Positions 18,716-27,852 of a DNA stretch of 58,951 nucleotides are shown in pieces. The notes below the pieces were generated by a model. It did not search any database. It worked only from the letters and a program-made list of their open reading frames with translations, and was not told the DNA's origin. Each line of letters begins with the position of its first letter. Position 1 is the stretch's first letter. A program made the translations under genes and the position numbers. Source of the stretch: Chthoniobacteraceae bacterium (GTDB lineage Bacteria; Verrucomicrobiota; Verrucomicrobiia; Chthoniobacterales; Chthoniobacteraceae); NCBI GenBank assembly GCA_947479475.1, contig CANJZW010000021.1, forward strand, positions 1-58,951. Reading direction: 5' to 3'.

Positions 18716-20170
18716 ATGCAGCCGTTACCCCCCCACGGATTATCGCGTCGCCAGGCCATTCAGGCGGGTGCCATCGGTTTGCTTGGCCTTGGCATGAACC
18801 ATCTTTCGGCGTTGGAGGCTCTGGGTATTCCCTCTGCCGCGAGCGGCCTTCCGCGGAGTGCTGGGCGAGCCAAGTCTGTGGTGTACCTTTTTTTATCCGG
18901 CGGTCTGGCTCAGCATGAAAGCTTCGATATGAAGCCAGACGCGCCTTTGGAATTCAGGGGTGAATTTAAACCGATTTCGACGAGCGCCGATGGCATCCAG
19001 ATTTGCGAACATCTTCCGATGCTGGCAAAACGCGCCCACAAGTACGCGCTTGTGCGCTCATTGACGCATCCGAGCAACGATCATTCTGGAGCACATCACA
19101 TCATGCTGACTGGGCGCAGCGAAATACCCCTGGGTTTTGATCCCGCCAAACCAAAGGGTTCAGACTGGCCTAGCATGGTTTCACTTGCGGGAAGCCTGCT
19201 TCCGGCCAGAAATAATCTGCCTCCGGCTCTGGTGCTTCCCGATAAACTGCAGCATCGCGAGGGTCGTTTTATTCCGGGACAGTTCGCAGGTCAGTTGGGA
19301 AAACAAAGCGACCCGTGGTTTTTGGAAATGGCTCCCTACCATCCCCAGCATTACGGCGCTTTTCCCGAGTATTTGTTTCACCACGAAAAGGGCGCGCTAG
19401 TGGACCGGTCGGTTCTGTTTCAGGCGCCTCATCTTGCTCTCCCGCAGGGAATCACGCGCGACCGTCTTCTGGACCGCGTGGCGCTTCGCCAGACGCTCGA
19501 GGGGCAGACACGGCTGTTGAACCAGAGCATTGAAGACACCACTTTTGACCGCTACCGGGAGGCGGCCGTCTCGCTTATTACCAACGGCTCTGTGCGTGAC
19601 GCGTTTGACTTGAGCCTTGTGGCGCCTGAGGTGATGGAGCGTTACGGCAACAACAGCTTTGGGTGGTCGTTGATCATGGCCAGGCGTCTTTTGGAAACCG
19701 GAGTGCGGTTGATTCAGGTCAACCTCGGAAACAATGAGTCTTGGGACACCCATCAGGCGCTGTTTCCCAACCTCAAAGACTTTTTGCTCCCGCCCATGGA
19801 CCGTGCAGTCAGCGCGTTTTTTGACGATCTTGAAGCCAGCGGTCTGATGTCCGAAACGCTGGTCGTCATGGGAAGCGAGTTTGGACGGACGCCGAAAATC
19901 ACAACACTGCCCGGGGCTAAACTTCCGGGGCGCGATCACTGGGGGGCATCGCAAACAGTGCTACTGGCTGGGGGAGGAGTCCGCGGAGGCACGGTAATTG
20001 GCGCGACGGACAAGAAGGGGGGGTATCCGATCAGCGAACCGCAAAAGCCAGAAAACTTGGCGGCGACGATTTATCAGGCGCTTGGGATTCCGCACACGAT
20101 GGAGTGGCACGATCCGCTGCAGCGCCCGCATTCGCTTTACCAAGGGCAGCCGATTCCTGGCCTGACTTAG
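18716..20170 (+). CDS. DUF1501 protein with twin-arginine leader
   Basis: A 484-residue DUF1501 protein. This family belongs to the alkaline phosphatase/sulfatase-like superfamily and is greatly expanded in Planctomycetota and Verrucomicrobiota. The start at 18716 gives a Tat-type leader (LSRRQAIQAGAIGLLGLG). Family landmarks are KSVVYLFLSGGLAQHESFD, EFRGEFKPI, LVRSLTHPSNDHSGAHH, NNSFGWSLIMARRLLETGV, GSEFGRTPKI, GRDHWGASQTVLLAGGGV and the C-terminal NLAATIYQALGI. The protein is probably exported folded. DUF1501 genes are usually paired with a DUF1553/cytochrome gene, but none is adjacent here, so this one is an orphan. The enzymatic activity is not established. Confidence 0.9.
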   Translation: MQPLPPHGLSRRQAIQAGAIGLLGLGMNHLSALEALGIPSAASGLPRSAGRAKSVVYLFLSGGLAQHESFDMKPDAPLEFRGEFKPISTSADGIQICEHLPMLAKRAHKYALVRSLTHPSNDHSGAHHIMLTGRSEIPLGFDPAKPKGSDWPSMVSLAGSLLPARNNLPPALVLPDKLQHREGRFIPGQFAGQLGKQSDPWFLEMAPYHPQHYGAFPEYLFHHEKGALVDRSVLFQAPHLALPQGITRDRLLDRVALRQTLEGQTRLLNQSIEDTTFDRYREAAVSLITNGSVRDAFDLSLVAPEVMERYGNNSFGWSLIMARRLLETGVRLIQVNLGNNESWDTHQALFPNLKDFLLPPMDRAVSAFFDDLEASGLMSETLVVMGSEFGRTPKITTLPGAKLPGRDHWGASQTVLLAGGGVRGGTVIGATDKKGGYPISEPQKPENLAATIYQALGIPHTMEWHDPLQRPHSLYQGQPIPGLT

Positions 20171-20304
20171 CCGGGTTGGGGGAGGGTCCGTTGACAGTGG
20201 ACTTGGATGCTGTGCCGCTGATTGGAGCGAGGACGACCGAGTCGTTTAATCGGGCGCGCGAGATTCACGGTGTCTTTTAATGCGTTCGAAATGAAACGCA
20301 TAGA

Positions 20305-20339
20305 CCGCCCTCCGGGAGATGGGTTTAGCCGGAGGGCGG
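20305..20339. terminator. GC-rich perfect hairpin between convergent genes
   Basis: An 11-bp perfect stem (20305-20315 with 20329-20339) closes a 13-base loop between the end of the DUF1501 gene (20170) and the end of the small lysine-rich gene (20354). It has no clear U-run, so it may serve as a bidirectional terminator of moderate strength. Confidence 0.55.
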
Positions 20340-20353
20340 GACTTAACAAGCGG

Positions 20354-20446
20354 CTATGCTTTAGTGTTGCGGGTGGCCGTTTGTTTGGGCTTTTCCTTTT
20401 TAGGTTTCTTGACTTCCTTTTTTTGACTGTTGTTTCCCTTTGCCAT
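20354..20446 (-). CDS. Tiny lysine-rich protein (MAKGNN type)
   Basis: A 30-residue frame beginning MAKGNNSQKKEVKKPKKEK and ending in ATRNTKA. About a third of the residues are lysine. It resembles a widespread, unnamed family of very short basic bacterial proteins that begin MAKGNN or MTKGNN and contain a KEVKKPKK core. Recognition of that pattern is from memory, not from a search. A Shine-Dalgarno GGAG lies five bases before the ATG, better than for most genes in this window. A strong hairpin lies 15 bases past the stop codon. Function is unknown; the composition suggests nucleic-acid or ribosome association. Confidence 0.6.
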   Translation of the reverse strand: MAKGNNSQKKEVKKPKKEKPKQTATRNTKA

Positions 20447-20515
20447 AAAGACTCCGTTTATTGACGGTTCGGCGGGTTGCGTCGAGTCTAATCGGGTTCA
20501 GATACACTCCATCAA

Positions 20516-20743
20516 ATGACAGACTTTCAATCGGCCGATCCATTACACGGCGTCACGCTCGAGAAAATCCTCACCGCATTGGTAGAACGCCATGGGTGGG
20601 AGGAGCTCGGGTTTCAAATCGACATCCGGTGTTTCAACATGAACCCCAGCATCAAATCGAGCTTAACGTTTTTGAGAAAAACGCCCTGGGCGCGGAAGAA
20701 GGTGGAGAACCTTTACCTTTGGACGTGCGTCGAAAAAGAGTAG
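20516..20743 (+). CDS. VF530 family protein (DUF2132)
   Basis: A 75-residue cytoplasmic protein matching the VF530/DUF2132 family along its full length: [52 protein letters not shown] and a final LYLW. The fold is a small alpha-helical bundle described for the Vibrio protein VF0530, with suggested DNA-binding character but no established role. There is no clear Shine-Dalgarno sequence. The GTPase gene follows after about 50 bases, so they may be co-transcribed. Confidence 0.9.
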   Translation: MTDFQSADPLHGVTLEKILTALVERHGWEELGFQIDIRCFNMNPSIKSSLTFLRKTPWARKKVENLYLWTCVEKE

Positions 20744-20794
20744 GAAAAGGGTCTTCCTTTGCTCGGGAAATGAGTTCCTGTTAGGCTCCGAGGG

Positions 20795-21937
20795 ATGAAC
20801 ACCCCAGCCGCCGCCGAATCCCCTGCAAGGGCCCTTTACGTCATGATTGGCGGTTTTTTGGGAGCGGGTAAAACTACTGCGGTGGCCGCGCTCGCGCAGC
20901 GCCTCAGCTTGAAGGGAAGGCGTGTCGGCCTGATTACGAACGATCAGGGGCAGGAGTTGGTGGATACGGCGATGCTTCGTTCCAAGGGGTTTGCGACGGA
21001 GGAAATTCCCGGGGGCTGTTTTTGCTGCCGGTTTAATTCGCTGGTGGACGCGGCTGACCGGCTTTCGGAGGCCACTCGGCCGGACGTTTTTATAGCTGAA
21101 CCCGTTGGCAGCTGCACCGACCTGGTGGCGACGGTAACGTATCCGCTGAGACGCATGTACGGGGATCTCTTTCGAATTGCGCCGCTGAGCGTGCTTCTGG
21201 ATCCGGTTCGTGCGCTTCGGGTTTTCGGCCTTCAGGCTGGAGGGAGTTTTTCGCAGAAGGTGATTTACATCTATAAGAAGCAGTTGGAGGAGGCGGATTT
21301 CATTGTTGTCAGCAAGAGCGAATTGCTGGATCTCGAGCAGCGGGAGGCGCTTAAAAAAGCGATAGCCTCGGAGTTTCCAAAGGCGGAAGTGCTTTTCGCT
21401 TCGGTGCGCACTGGCGACGGTCTGGAAGAATGGTTTTCGAAGTTGGAGTCGAGCGAGCAGGTGGAGCGCCGCACGATGGATGTCGACTACGCGGTGTATG
21501 CTGAAGGGGAGGCGCTTCTGGGATGGCTCAACGCCACTGTGGCTTGCGGGCCGGAGTTGGAGTTTGATGCCAACGCGTTTTTACGTGCCTTCGCGGCTGA
21601 GATCCAGAGCCGGCTCCAGGCGGGAGGCACCGAAATTGCGCACCTGAAAATGACTTTCAGCCCCGACGCAGGGTTGGGCGATATCGCCGTTGTGAACTTG
21701 GTGCGGAGCGACTTTGTGCCGGAACTAGCGATTCGCCTTGAACAGCCCGCGAGCAGCGGTCAGGTGATTGTGAATCTCCGCGCCGAGGCGGATCCGGAGA
21801 TGCTTGCCAGAGCGCTTCGAGAGTCGCTTCCTGTCGCAGCTCAAGCGGTTGCGGGGCTCCAGGCGCACCTGGAGCACCTTGAGTTTTTTCGTCCGGGCAA
21901 ACCCGTTCCGACGCACCGGGTGGAATCGCAGGGGTAG
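20795..21937 (+). CDS. COG0523/CobW-type P-loop GTPase (metal chaperone-like)
   Basis: A 380-residue protein of the CobW/HypB/UreG G3E class. The Walker A sequence GAGKTT lies at 23-28, the metal-binding CxCC motif at C75-C77-C78 (GGCFCC), and the switch/Walker B element AEPVGS with E102. These identify COG0523 proteins, which deliver zinc or other metals to client enzymes. The base-specificity motif, normally NKxD, reads SKSE at 173-176. That is a notable departure and may relax guanine specificity. The C-terminal part is longer than minimal COG0523 proteins and lacks a clear His-rich loop. The GTPase is cytoplasmic. The client and metal cannot be deduced; no zinc-regulator box was recognised upstream. 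Confidence 0.85.
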   Translation: MNTPAAAESPARALYVMIGGFLGAGKTTAVAALAQRLSLKGRRVGLITNDQGQELVDTAMLRSKGFATEEIPGGCFCCRFNSLVDAADRLSEATRPDVFIAEPVGSCTDLVATVTYPLRRMYGDLFRIAPLSVLLDPVRALRVFGLQAGGSFSQKVIYIYKKQLEEADFIVVSKSELLDLEQREALKKAIASEFPKAEVLFASVRTGDGLEEWFSKLESSEQVERRTMDVDYAVYAEGEALLGWLNATVACGPELEFDANAFLRAFAAEIQSRLQAGGTEIAHLKMTFSPDAGLGDIAVVNLVRSDFVPELAIRLEQPASSGQVIVNLRAEADPEMLARALRESLPVAAQAVAGLQAHLEHLEFFRPGKPVPTHRVESQG

Positions 21938-21969
21938 GAGGTTGAACCCGGGAGGCCCGGGATCTATGC

Positions 21970-23412
21970 TTACCCCTTGCCCATCAGTTCAGGAATGGGG
22001 CGGCCGTTTTGCACGATGTGCGTGGGACGGCCGTTCAAATCGTTGATGAACTCTTTGCTGCTATCGATGCCGAGGTGGTGGTAGATGGTGGCCAGAAAGT
22101 CATCGGGTCCGCAGGCGCGTTCGATGACGTCTTCGCCGCGTTTATCCGTGGCGCCGATGACGCCGCCGGTCTGGATGCCTCCGCCCGCCCAGATGTTGCT
22201 GAAAGCGCGGGGCCAGTGGTCGCGGCCGGGTTGGGAAGTGCCGGCGGGAGCGCTGCCGTCGCCGACTCCGGTGCTGGGGCTGTATTCGATTTTGGGAGTC
22301 CGGCCGAATTCGCCGGTGACGACGACAAGCACGCGTTTGTCGAGGCCGCGCGCGTAGATATCTTCGATGAGGGCGGAGACGGCCTGATCGTAGTCTGCCG
22401 CGCGGAAGCGCAGAGCGTCGAAGACGTTGTGGTTGACGGCATGGTCGTCCCAGTTGTTAACGCGCCCGCACTGTGGGCCGCTCAGGCTGCTGGTGATGAT
22501 TTCCACACCTGCTTCCACCAGGCGTCGAGCGAGTAGCAGTTGTTGACCCCAGCGGTGCCGGCCGTAGCGATCGCGGGTTTGCGGGTCTTCCTTGCTTAAG
22601 TCGAAGGCGTCCCGCGCTTGGGGGTTTGTGAGGAGCGCGACGGCTTGGGATTCAAATTGGTCGAGGGCGCCGAGTTCGCCGAGGGTGTCGAAGGTGCGCT
22701 CCATGGTGTCGAGGCTCTTGCGGAGCATGACGCGGTCGCCGAGGCGGACGGCTTCGGATTTGTCCGAGAGCCCGATGTTGGGTACTTCAAAATCCGGGCG
22801 GTTAGGGTCCCCGGAGATCGAGAAGGGGGCATAGGCGGCGCCCACGTAGGCGGGGCCGCCGTATTCGATCACGGGGTTGACTCCGATGTAGTTGGGGAGA
22901 GGGTTGGAGCGGCCGCCGTCGCGCGCGCGGATGTAGGCGGAGACGGACATCCAGTCGGGATAACGCGGTTTGGGTTTGTCGCGGGTATCGGGGTCCCCTG
23001 AGAGCAATTGCATCGAACCGGCGGGATGCCCTCCTGCCTTTTGGTTCATGGAGCGCAAAATCGTAAACTTGTCCGCGATTCTGGCCTGAAGAGGCAGCAG
23101 TTCGGTGATGCGCGTTCCGGGCACCTTGGTCGCGATCGTTTTAAAGGGGCCGCGGTATTCGCTCCCGATGTCCGGCTTGGGGTCGTACGTGTCCAAGTGC
23201 GAACAGCCGCCGGGCTGCCAGACCATGATGACCGCCGTGCGTAGCGCCTGCCCCTTTCCGGGGGCCGCCGCCGCTGCGGCTTGGGCGCGCATTTTTAGCA
23301 ACCCCGGCAACCCGAGACTCGCAAAGCCTGAAAGTCCAACACGCATGAAGCTGCGCCGGTTGAGTGGTCCGGGGCAGGGAAGAATCGAGTGAGGAAGGTG
23401 AGCGTTAGACAT
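21970..23412 (-). CDS. DUF1501 protein with twin-arginine leader
   Basis: A 480-residue DUF1501 family protein. The N-terminal LNRRSFMRVGLSGFASLG is a Tat leader. Landmarks include [87 protein letters not shown] and DFLATIYHHLGID. It is a longer, differently spaced variant than the other two copies. It lies 164 bases downstream of the WD40-cytochrome gene on the same strand, the arrangement usually seen when the two act together outside the cytoplasm. The activity is unknown; the fold belongs to the alkaline phosphatase superfamily. Confidence 0.9.
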   Translation of the reverse strand: MSNAHLPHSILPCPGPLNRRSFMRVGLSGFASLGLPGLLKMRAQAAAAAAPGKGQALRTAVIMVWQPGGCSHLDTYDPKPDIGSEYRGPFKTIATKVPGTRITELLPLQARIADKFTILRSMNQKAGGHPAGSMQLLSGDPDTRDKPKPRYPDWMSVSAYIRARDGGRSNPLPNYIGVNPVIEYGGPAYVGAAYAPFSISGDPNRPDFEVPNIGLSDKSEAVRLGDRVMLRKSLDTMERTFDTLGELGALDQFESQAVALLTNPQARDAFDLSKEDPQTRDRYGRHRWGQQLLLARRLVEAGVEIITSSLSGPQCGRVNNWDDHAVNHNVFDALRFRAADYDQAVSALIEDIYARGLDKRVLVVVTGEFGRTPKIEYSPSTGVGDGSAPAGTSQPGRDHWPRAFSNIWAGGGIQTGGVIGATDKRGEDVIERACGPDDFLATIYHHLGIDSSKEFINDLNGRPTHIVQNGRPIPELMGKG

Positions 23413-23576
23413 GGGGGTGGGGCTTTGGCCGAGAACTAGGGGAGAAACACTTGAACGAATTCAATGTTTCAGAGAACTCTGCGAAATATAGCTGTAAATG
23501 AATAACCCTGAATTGAAAACACCCTTAGATTGGGTCGCTTTTTTGAAGGGAGATTTTGAAATGCGGCTCTCGGGGG

Positions 23577-26267
23577 TCAGGGGGAAGTGAACTGGGTTAA
23601 TTCATCGCCCGTGGTCCCGTTCCAAAGCCTGAGGACGCTGTCTTCCCCGCCGCCGATGAGCAGGGGAGAGGTTTTTGCTCCGGCTGCAGCTTGCACGAAG
23701 TCTGGAAGTTTGGCCATGGACCGCACCTCCGTCCCGTCTTCGTTGACGATGCGCACCTGATTGTCTGCCGCGGACGTCACGAGTTTGCTTGAGGCGCCGA
23801 GGAATTGAACGCCTGTGACTTCTTTGGTCCAGCCGATGATTTTCTTGGCGCGTTCGCCCGAACCCATGTCCCAGGTGTTGACGATGCCGTCGGCCCCGGC
23901 GGTGGCGAGTATTCTGCCATCGGCGCGGAACGCCACGCCCATGACGTGGTGTGTGTGGGCTTCAAGAAGGTAGCGCTGTTTGCCTGTCGCCACTTCTGTG
24001 ATCCGCGCGAGACGGTCGGCGCCTCCTGAGGCGAGCCAGAGTCCGTCCGGGGAGAAGTCGAGGGCCAGGACGGTATCGTTGTGTTTGTCTTTCCAGCTTT
24101 GGAGGAGCTTTCCGGATTCCGTCTCCCAGAGGTGGACATCGCCGGAGCGAGAAGATTCTCCGCCGCCGGTGGCCAGCATACGGCCGTCCGGACTGAAGCG
24201 GACGGTGCAGACGCGGTCCAAAAACGGGGAGGCGGCGGCGGTTCCGCCCAGTGTGCGTTCGAGTTTCCAGCGGTCAGGGGCGGCTGTTTTGGCGAGGCGT
24301 CCATCGGAGCCCAGGGTGAGGAACTCGGATTCCAGCCCGGGAACGATGCAGGCGAAAGTCATGGGGGCGCCAAAGGTGAGGGCTCCCAAGGGCGAGCCCG
24401 AGGCGGTGGACCAAACGTGTTCCCGGCCGTCGTTGTAAATGGCGGCAACCGACAGGTTGTTTTTGGAAAAAGCCACTGCCAAAGGTTGGATCTCGGGTTT
24501 TGACTTAGTGGCTTTGAGGATATCCAGGGCGGCCTGGGCTACTGATTGAACTTTTTTTGAGGCCTCTTGGTCCGACTCTGATTTTGCGCGGTTGACGGTG
24601 TTGAGTTCCTTAGACGCTGCGATGTTTTGGAGCTGTTCCTCGCCGTCTTTGATATGGTTTTCAGCGGAAATCACGGCCGACACCGCCGAGTTGGCTGCCG
24701 CGACGGCGGTGGCGAGCTTGGTGGTGGTGTCTTTCTTTTTGGCCAGCGCGGCCGCATCCGGTTTGCCATCTGGTGCGGCAGCGACAGCCGCGGAGGCTTC
24801 ATCCGCGGCTTTCTCTGCCGCCTCGCGGGCTTGTTGAGCTGGTAAGGCCGCCTTTTTTTTGTCGGGGAGTTCCTTTTTGGCCGTGGCGATGGCTTCCTGC
24901 GCTTTTTTGACTTGGATGTCGAAGAGCTTGTTTTGCGCATCAATGCGGGCCGTCAACGTCGCATGGTAGGCAGCGTCCAGAGCTGCGCGTGCCACATCCC
25001 ATTCGAGCGTGGCGAGGGACTGGTCGTTTTCCAGACTCCCGCGCAATTCGAGACCGGGCTTGCCCGAGGCAAAGGAAAAGAGGCGGATGGCGGAGTCGCC
25101 ACAAGCCACTGCCAACAAAGCGCCGTCCCCAGACACGGAGCAGGCGAGCGGGTTGGCGACCTTGATTTCGCGGAGCACCTTGGCTTCCGGGAGCGACCAG
25201 ACACGGACTCCGTCCCCGACACAGAAGACGATGCTCTTTCCATCGGGCGTCCACGCCAGCGCGCGGACGCCCGCGAGGGAACCGGATTCAGGGCGCTTTT
25301 GGCCGTCGCCAAGCGACCAGAGACTCCACGCGCCGTCCGCGGTACAAACGGCGCACGTGGTTCCATCCGGCGAAATGCTCAGCGCTTTCACGCCCGTTTT
25401 GGGAGCCTCAGGCAGTGCCTTGATGAGATCACCGTTGGCGGCATTCAGCAGGCGCAGGCCTTCCGTGGTGTCCCAAACCAGAAGTCGGCTCCCCTCCGGG
25501 GACAAAACTCCGGTGGCGCCTTGCGGCAGGGCGGGGATTTTCTGGAAAAGGGGGGATTCCTGTTCCCTGCGCCAGATTTTCACCTCCCGAAATCCACCCG
25601 AAGCGAGCCTGTTGCCATCCGGGCTGAAGTGAAGGGAGTGGACGAGCTCCTCGTGAGCCGCGCCGGATTTGAGGCCCGGATCCTTGAGCTGGGAGAGAAG
25701 CTGCCGCGTGGCCAGGTCGTAGAGAAACAGCTCGCCGCCGCGCCCGCAGGCGGCGAAGCGGGCGTCGGCCGTCATTGCAACGCTGTAGATGGGATGGACT
25801 CCCTTTGGCAGGGCATGCAGGGCGATGGTTTCGACGCGTTTTACAGAAGATTTTGCGCCCTGATTGATCCAGGCGCTCAGAAGGGAGAGTTGAGCGGGGG
25901 TGAGGTCCACCGCGCCCGATTTGTTGTCCTTGGGGGGCATCGTCGAATCGCCTTGATGCGCCGCACTCTGGAGCATCAGGCTGTCCGCGGCTTTTCCGGG
26001 AATGAGGCCGGGGCCCGATTCGCCCCCCTTTTTGATGAATTCCGGTGTCTCGAGATTGAGCTTTGCCTTGGTGGTTGTCTTATTATGGCAGGGGATGCAG
26101 TTGGGCTGGAGGAAAGGATGGATGTCCTTGAAGAAATCAAGGTCGACGGCGGCGGCTTTTTGGGAGGGGGCGAGAATGAGAGCGGCCCATAGGGAAAGGG
26201 TTCCCAGAATCGGAAATAGGGAGGGAAAGGGGGTTCGCAGGCGCGAGTGTGGGGAGGGGAAAGCCAT
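23577..26267 (-). CDS. Cytochrome c-WD40 repeat protein with inserted coiled coil
   Basis: An 896-residue exported protein. After a hydrophobic leader (residues 17-35) there is a planctomycete-type cytochrome c domain with C57-I-P-C60-H61 and STMPPKDNK supplying the methionine region. Two blocks of WD40 repeats follow. The first (about 155-430) includes VHPIYSVAMTADARFAACG and FSPDGNRLASGG. The second (about 600-896) includes VRFSPDGRMLATGGGE, LDFSPDGLWLASGGAD and ILATAGADGIVNTWDM. Between them sits an Ala/Lys-rich coiled-coil-like segment (about 440-592) that interrupts the propeller. The family is common in PVC bacteria next to DUF1501 genes, as here. A scaffold plus electron-transfer role is inferred. 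Confidence 0.88.
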   Translation of the reverse strand: MAFPSPHSRLRTPFPSLFPILGTLSLWAALILAPSQKAAAVDLDFFKDIHPFLQPNCIPCHNKTTTKAKLNLETPEFIKKGGESGPGLIPGKAADSLMLQSAAHQGDSTMPPKDNKSGAVDLTPAQLSLLSAWINQGAKSSVKRVETIALHALPKGVHPIYSVAMTADARFAACGRGGELFLYDLATRQLLSQLKDPGLKSGAAHEELVHSLHFSPDGNRLASGGFREVKIWRREQESPLFQKIPALPQGATGVLSPEGSRLLVWDTTEGLRLLNAANGDLIKALPEAPKTGVKALSISPDGTTCAVCTADGAWSLWSLGDGQKRPESGSLAGVRALAWTPDGKSIVFCVGDGVRVWSLPEAKVLREIKVANPLACSVSGDGALLAVACGDSAIRLFSFASGKPGLELRGSLENDQSLATLEWDVARAALDAAYHATLTARIDAQNKLFDIQVKKAQEAIATAKKELPDKKKAALPAQQAREAAEKAADEASAAVAAAPDGKPDAAALAKKKDTTTKLATAVAAANSAVSAVISAENHIKDGEEQLQNIAASKELNTVNRAKSESDQEASKKVQSVAQAALDILKATKSKPEIQPLAVAFSKNNLSVAAIYNDGREHVWSTASGSPLGALTFGAPMTFACIVPGLESEFLTLGSDGRLAKTAAPDRWKLERTLGGTAAASPFLDRVCTVRFSPDGRMLATGGGESSRSGDVHLWETESGKLLQSWKDKHNDTVLALDFSPDGLWLASGGADRLARITEVATGKQRYLLEAHTHHVMGVAFRADGRILATAGADGIVNTWDMGSGERAKKIIGWTKEVTGVQFLGASSKLVTSAADNQVRIVNEDGTEVRSMAKLPDFVQAAAGAKTSPLLIGGGEDSVLRLWNGTTGDELTQFTSP

Positions 26268-26457
26268 GGCTAATGAAGTCTACCCACTGGGACGGGCTGC
26301 CTTTGCTCTTTTGTGGAGGAGCGTGGATTTGCAGGGGGGCCGCGGGATGGGAACTCAACGGGGTCTAGTGAGCCGTGATGGGCGGCGTGGATTCTGCGCT
26401 ACTCATTGGGGGTTAGGGGTGATAGAGAAGTGGCTGGCTTTTTAGACCCCTTTTGAA

Positions 26458-27759
26458 ATGAAATTTTTCCGCCTGAATCTAGTTGTAGTCGTCCTTAGCA
26501 CTTCGATTTTTCTGGGACACAGGGTGTGTAATGCGGCGGAGGCGCCGCTTGTTGCTGCGCAAGAGTTGCACGCACGACAGGGGATGGGCAATTTCCTGGC
26601 AAAAACGGCGAAGCCTGGAGCGGAACTCAAGGTGGGCTATCTGGGAGGGTCCATCACAGCCCAAGCGGGATGGAGGGTGAAATCGCTGGCGCTGCTAAGG
26701 AAGACCTTCCCAGAGGTGAAATTTACTGAAATCAACGCAGCGCTTGGGGGGACGGGTTCGGATTTGGGTGTGTTTCGCGTGCAACCAGAGGTCCTTGATC
26801 TCAAACCCGACCTCCTTTTTGTGGAGTTCGCGGTCAATGACGGAGGGACGGCGCCGGAGCAAATCATTCGGAGCATGGAGGGGATTGTCCGCAAGACCTG
26901 GAGCGCGCTGCCTGAATGCGACATTTGTTTTGTATACACAGTGACCGAAGCCCTTGTGGGCCCGATGCTCGAGGGGAACTTTCCGCGCGCGGCAAGCACG
27001 ATGGAAATTGTGGCGGATCACTACGGCATTCCGACGATCCACATGGGGATGGAGGTGGCGCGACTGGCCAAAGAGGGGACGCTCCTTTGGAAAGCAAAGC
27101 TGCCGGTTTCCGCCGAGGAAAAAGCGGCGCTGGAGGGCAAATTTGTGTTTGCGCCCGACAGCGTGCACCCGCACGTGGACACGGGACACGAGCTGTATTT
27201 GCAGGCGATTGAAAGGTCGTTGCCCGGGGTGCGCGCGGCCTCAAAGCCGCCTCAACCTCACGCGCTGGGGGCGCCTCTTGTGGTCGATAATTACGAGACG
27301 GCCCGCATGTTGCCGGCGGCCGAAGCCACTTTGTCGGCTGGGTTTAAGGCGCTGGAGCCCAAGGATCCTCTGGCGGCCCGTTTTGTGAGGGTCAAGACTT
27401 GGCTGGCGGCCCGGAAGGGAGGCGAGACGCTCAGTTTCAAATTCCGAGGCACCCGTGCTGCAATTTATCACGTGGTTGGCCCTGATGTCGGTCAGGTTAT
27501 CGTCACCCTGGATGACAAACCACCCCGGACAGTCCCGCTATTTGATGCGTACTGCACCTACCAGCGGCTGAGCACCCTTGTCATTGGAAGCGACCTGCCG
27601 GAAGGGGTGCATACGGTGAAAATCGAGCTTAGTGCGGAACTCCCCGACAAGGAGGCCATTCTCTCCAAGCGCAATGAGAAGATGGACCATCCGGAAAGGT
27701 TTAGCGGCGGCGCGTTTTATCCGGGTGCGCTTTTGTTGGCGGGCGAGTTGGTGAAGTAG
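26458..27759 (+). CDS. Secreted SGNH/GDSL hydrolase
   Basis: A 433-residue secreted protein. The signal peptide (FFRLNLVVVVLSTSIFLGHR) precedes an SGNH-fold esterase domain. Block I is YLGGSIT with nucleophile S65, block II LGGTGS with G98 at its start, block III EFAVND with N127, and block V DSVHP with D234 and H237. These give the full Ser-Gly-Asn-His set. A C-terminal beta-rich domain (about 250-430) resembles a carbohydrate-binding or second lipase-like module. The likely substrate is an O-acetylated or other acylated polysaccharide. It starts 190 bases from, and divergent to, the WD40-cytochrome gene. The SRAP-like gene follows on the same strand after 93 bases. Confidence 0.88.
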   Translation: MKFFRLNLVVVVLSTSIFLGHRVCNAAEAPLVAAQELHARQGMGNFLAKTAKPGAELKVGYLGGSITAQAGWRVKSLALLRKTFPEVKFTEINAALGGTGSDLGVFRVQPEVLDLKPDLLFVEFAVNDGGTAPEQIIRSMEGIVRKTWSALPECDICFVYTVTEALVGPMLEGNFPRAASTMEIVADHYGIPTIHMGMEVARLAKEGTLLWKAKLPVSAEEKAALEGKFVFAPDSVHPHVDTGHELYLQAIERSLPGVRAASKPPQPHALGAPLVVDNYETARMLPAAEATLSAGFKALEPKDPLAARFVRVKTWLAARKGGETLSFKFRGTRAAIYHVVGPDVGQVIVTLDDKPPRTVPLFDAYCTYQRLSTLVIGSDLPEGVHTVKIELSAELPDKEAILSKRNEKMDHPERFSGGAFYPGALLLAGELVK

Positions 27760-27852
27760 TCTGAACTTCGTGTATTCACTTCAAAACGAAGACGCCCAGG
27801 TTTCGTTTTTTCCTGCTTGAGACCAGAGGGCTAATTTAGAAAGAAAACACCA

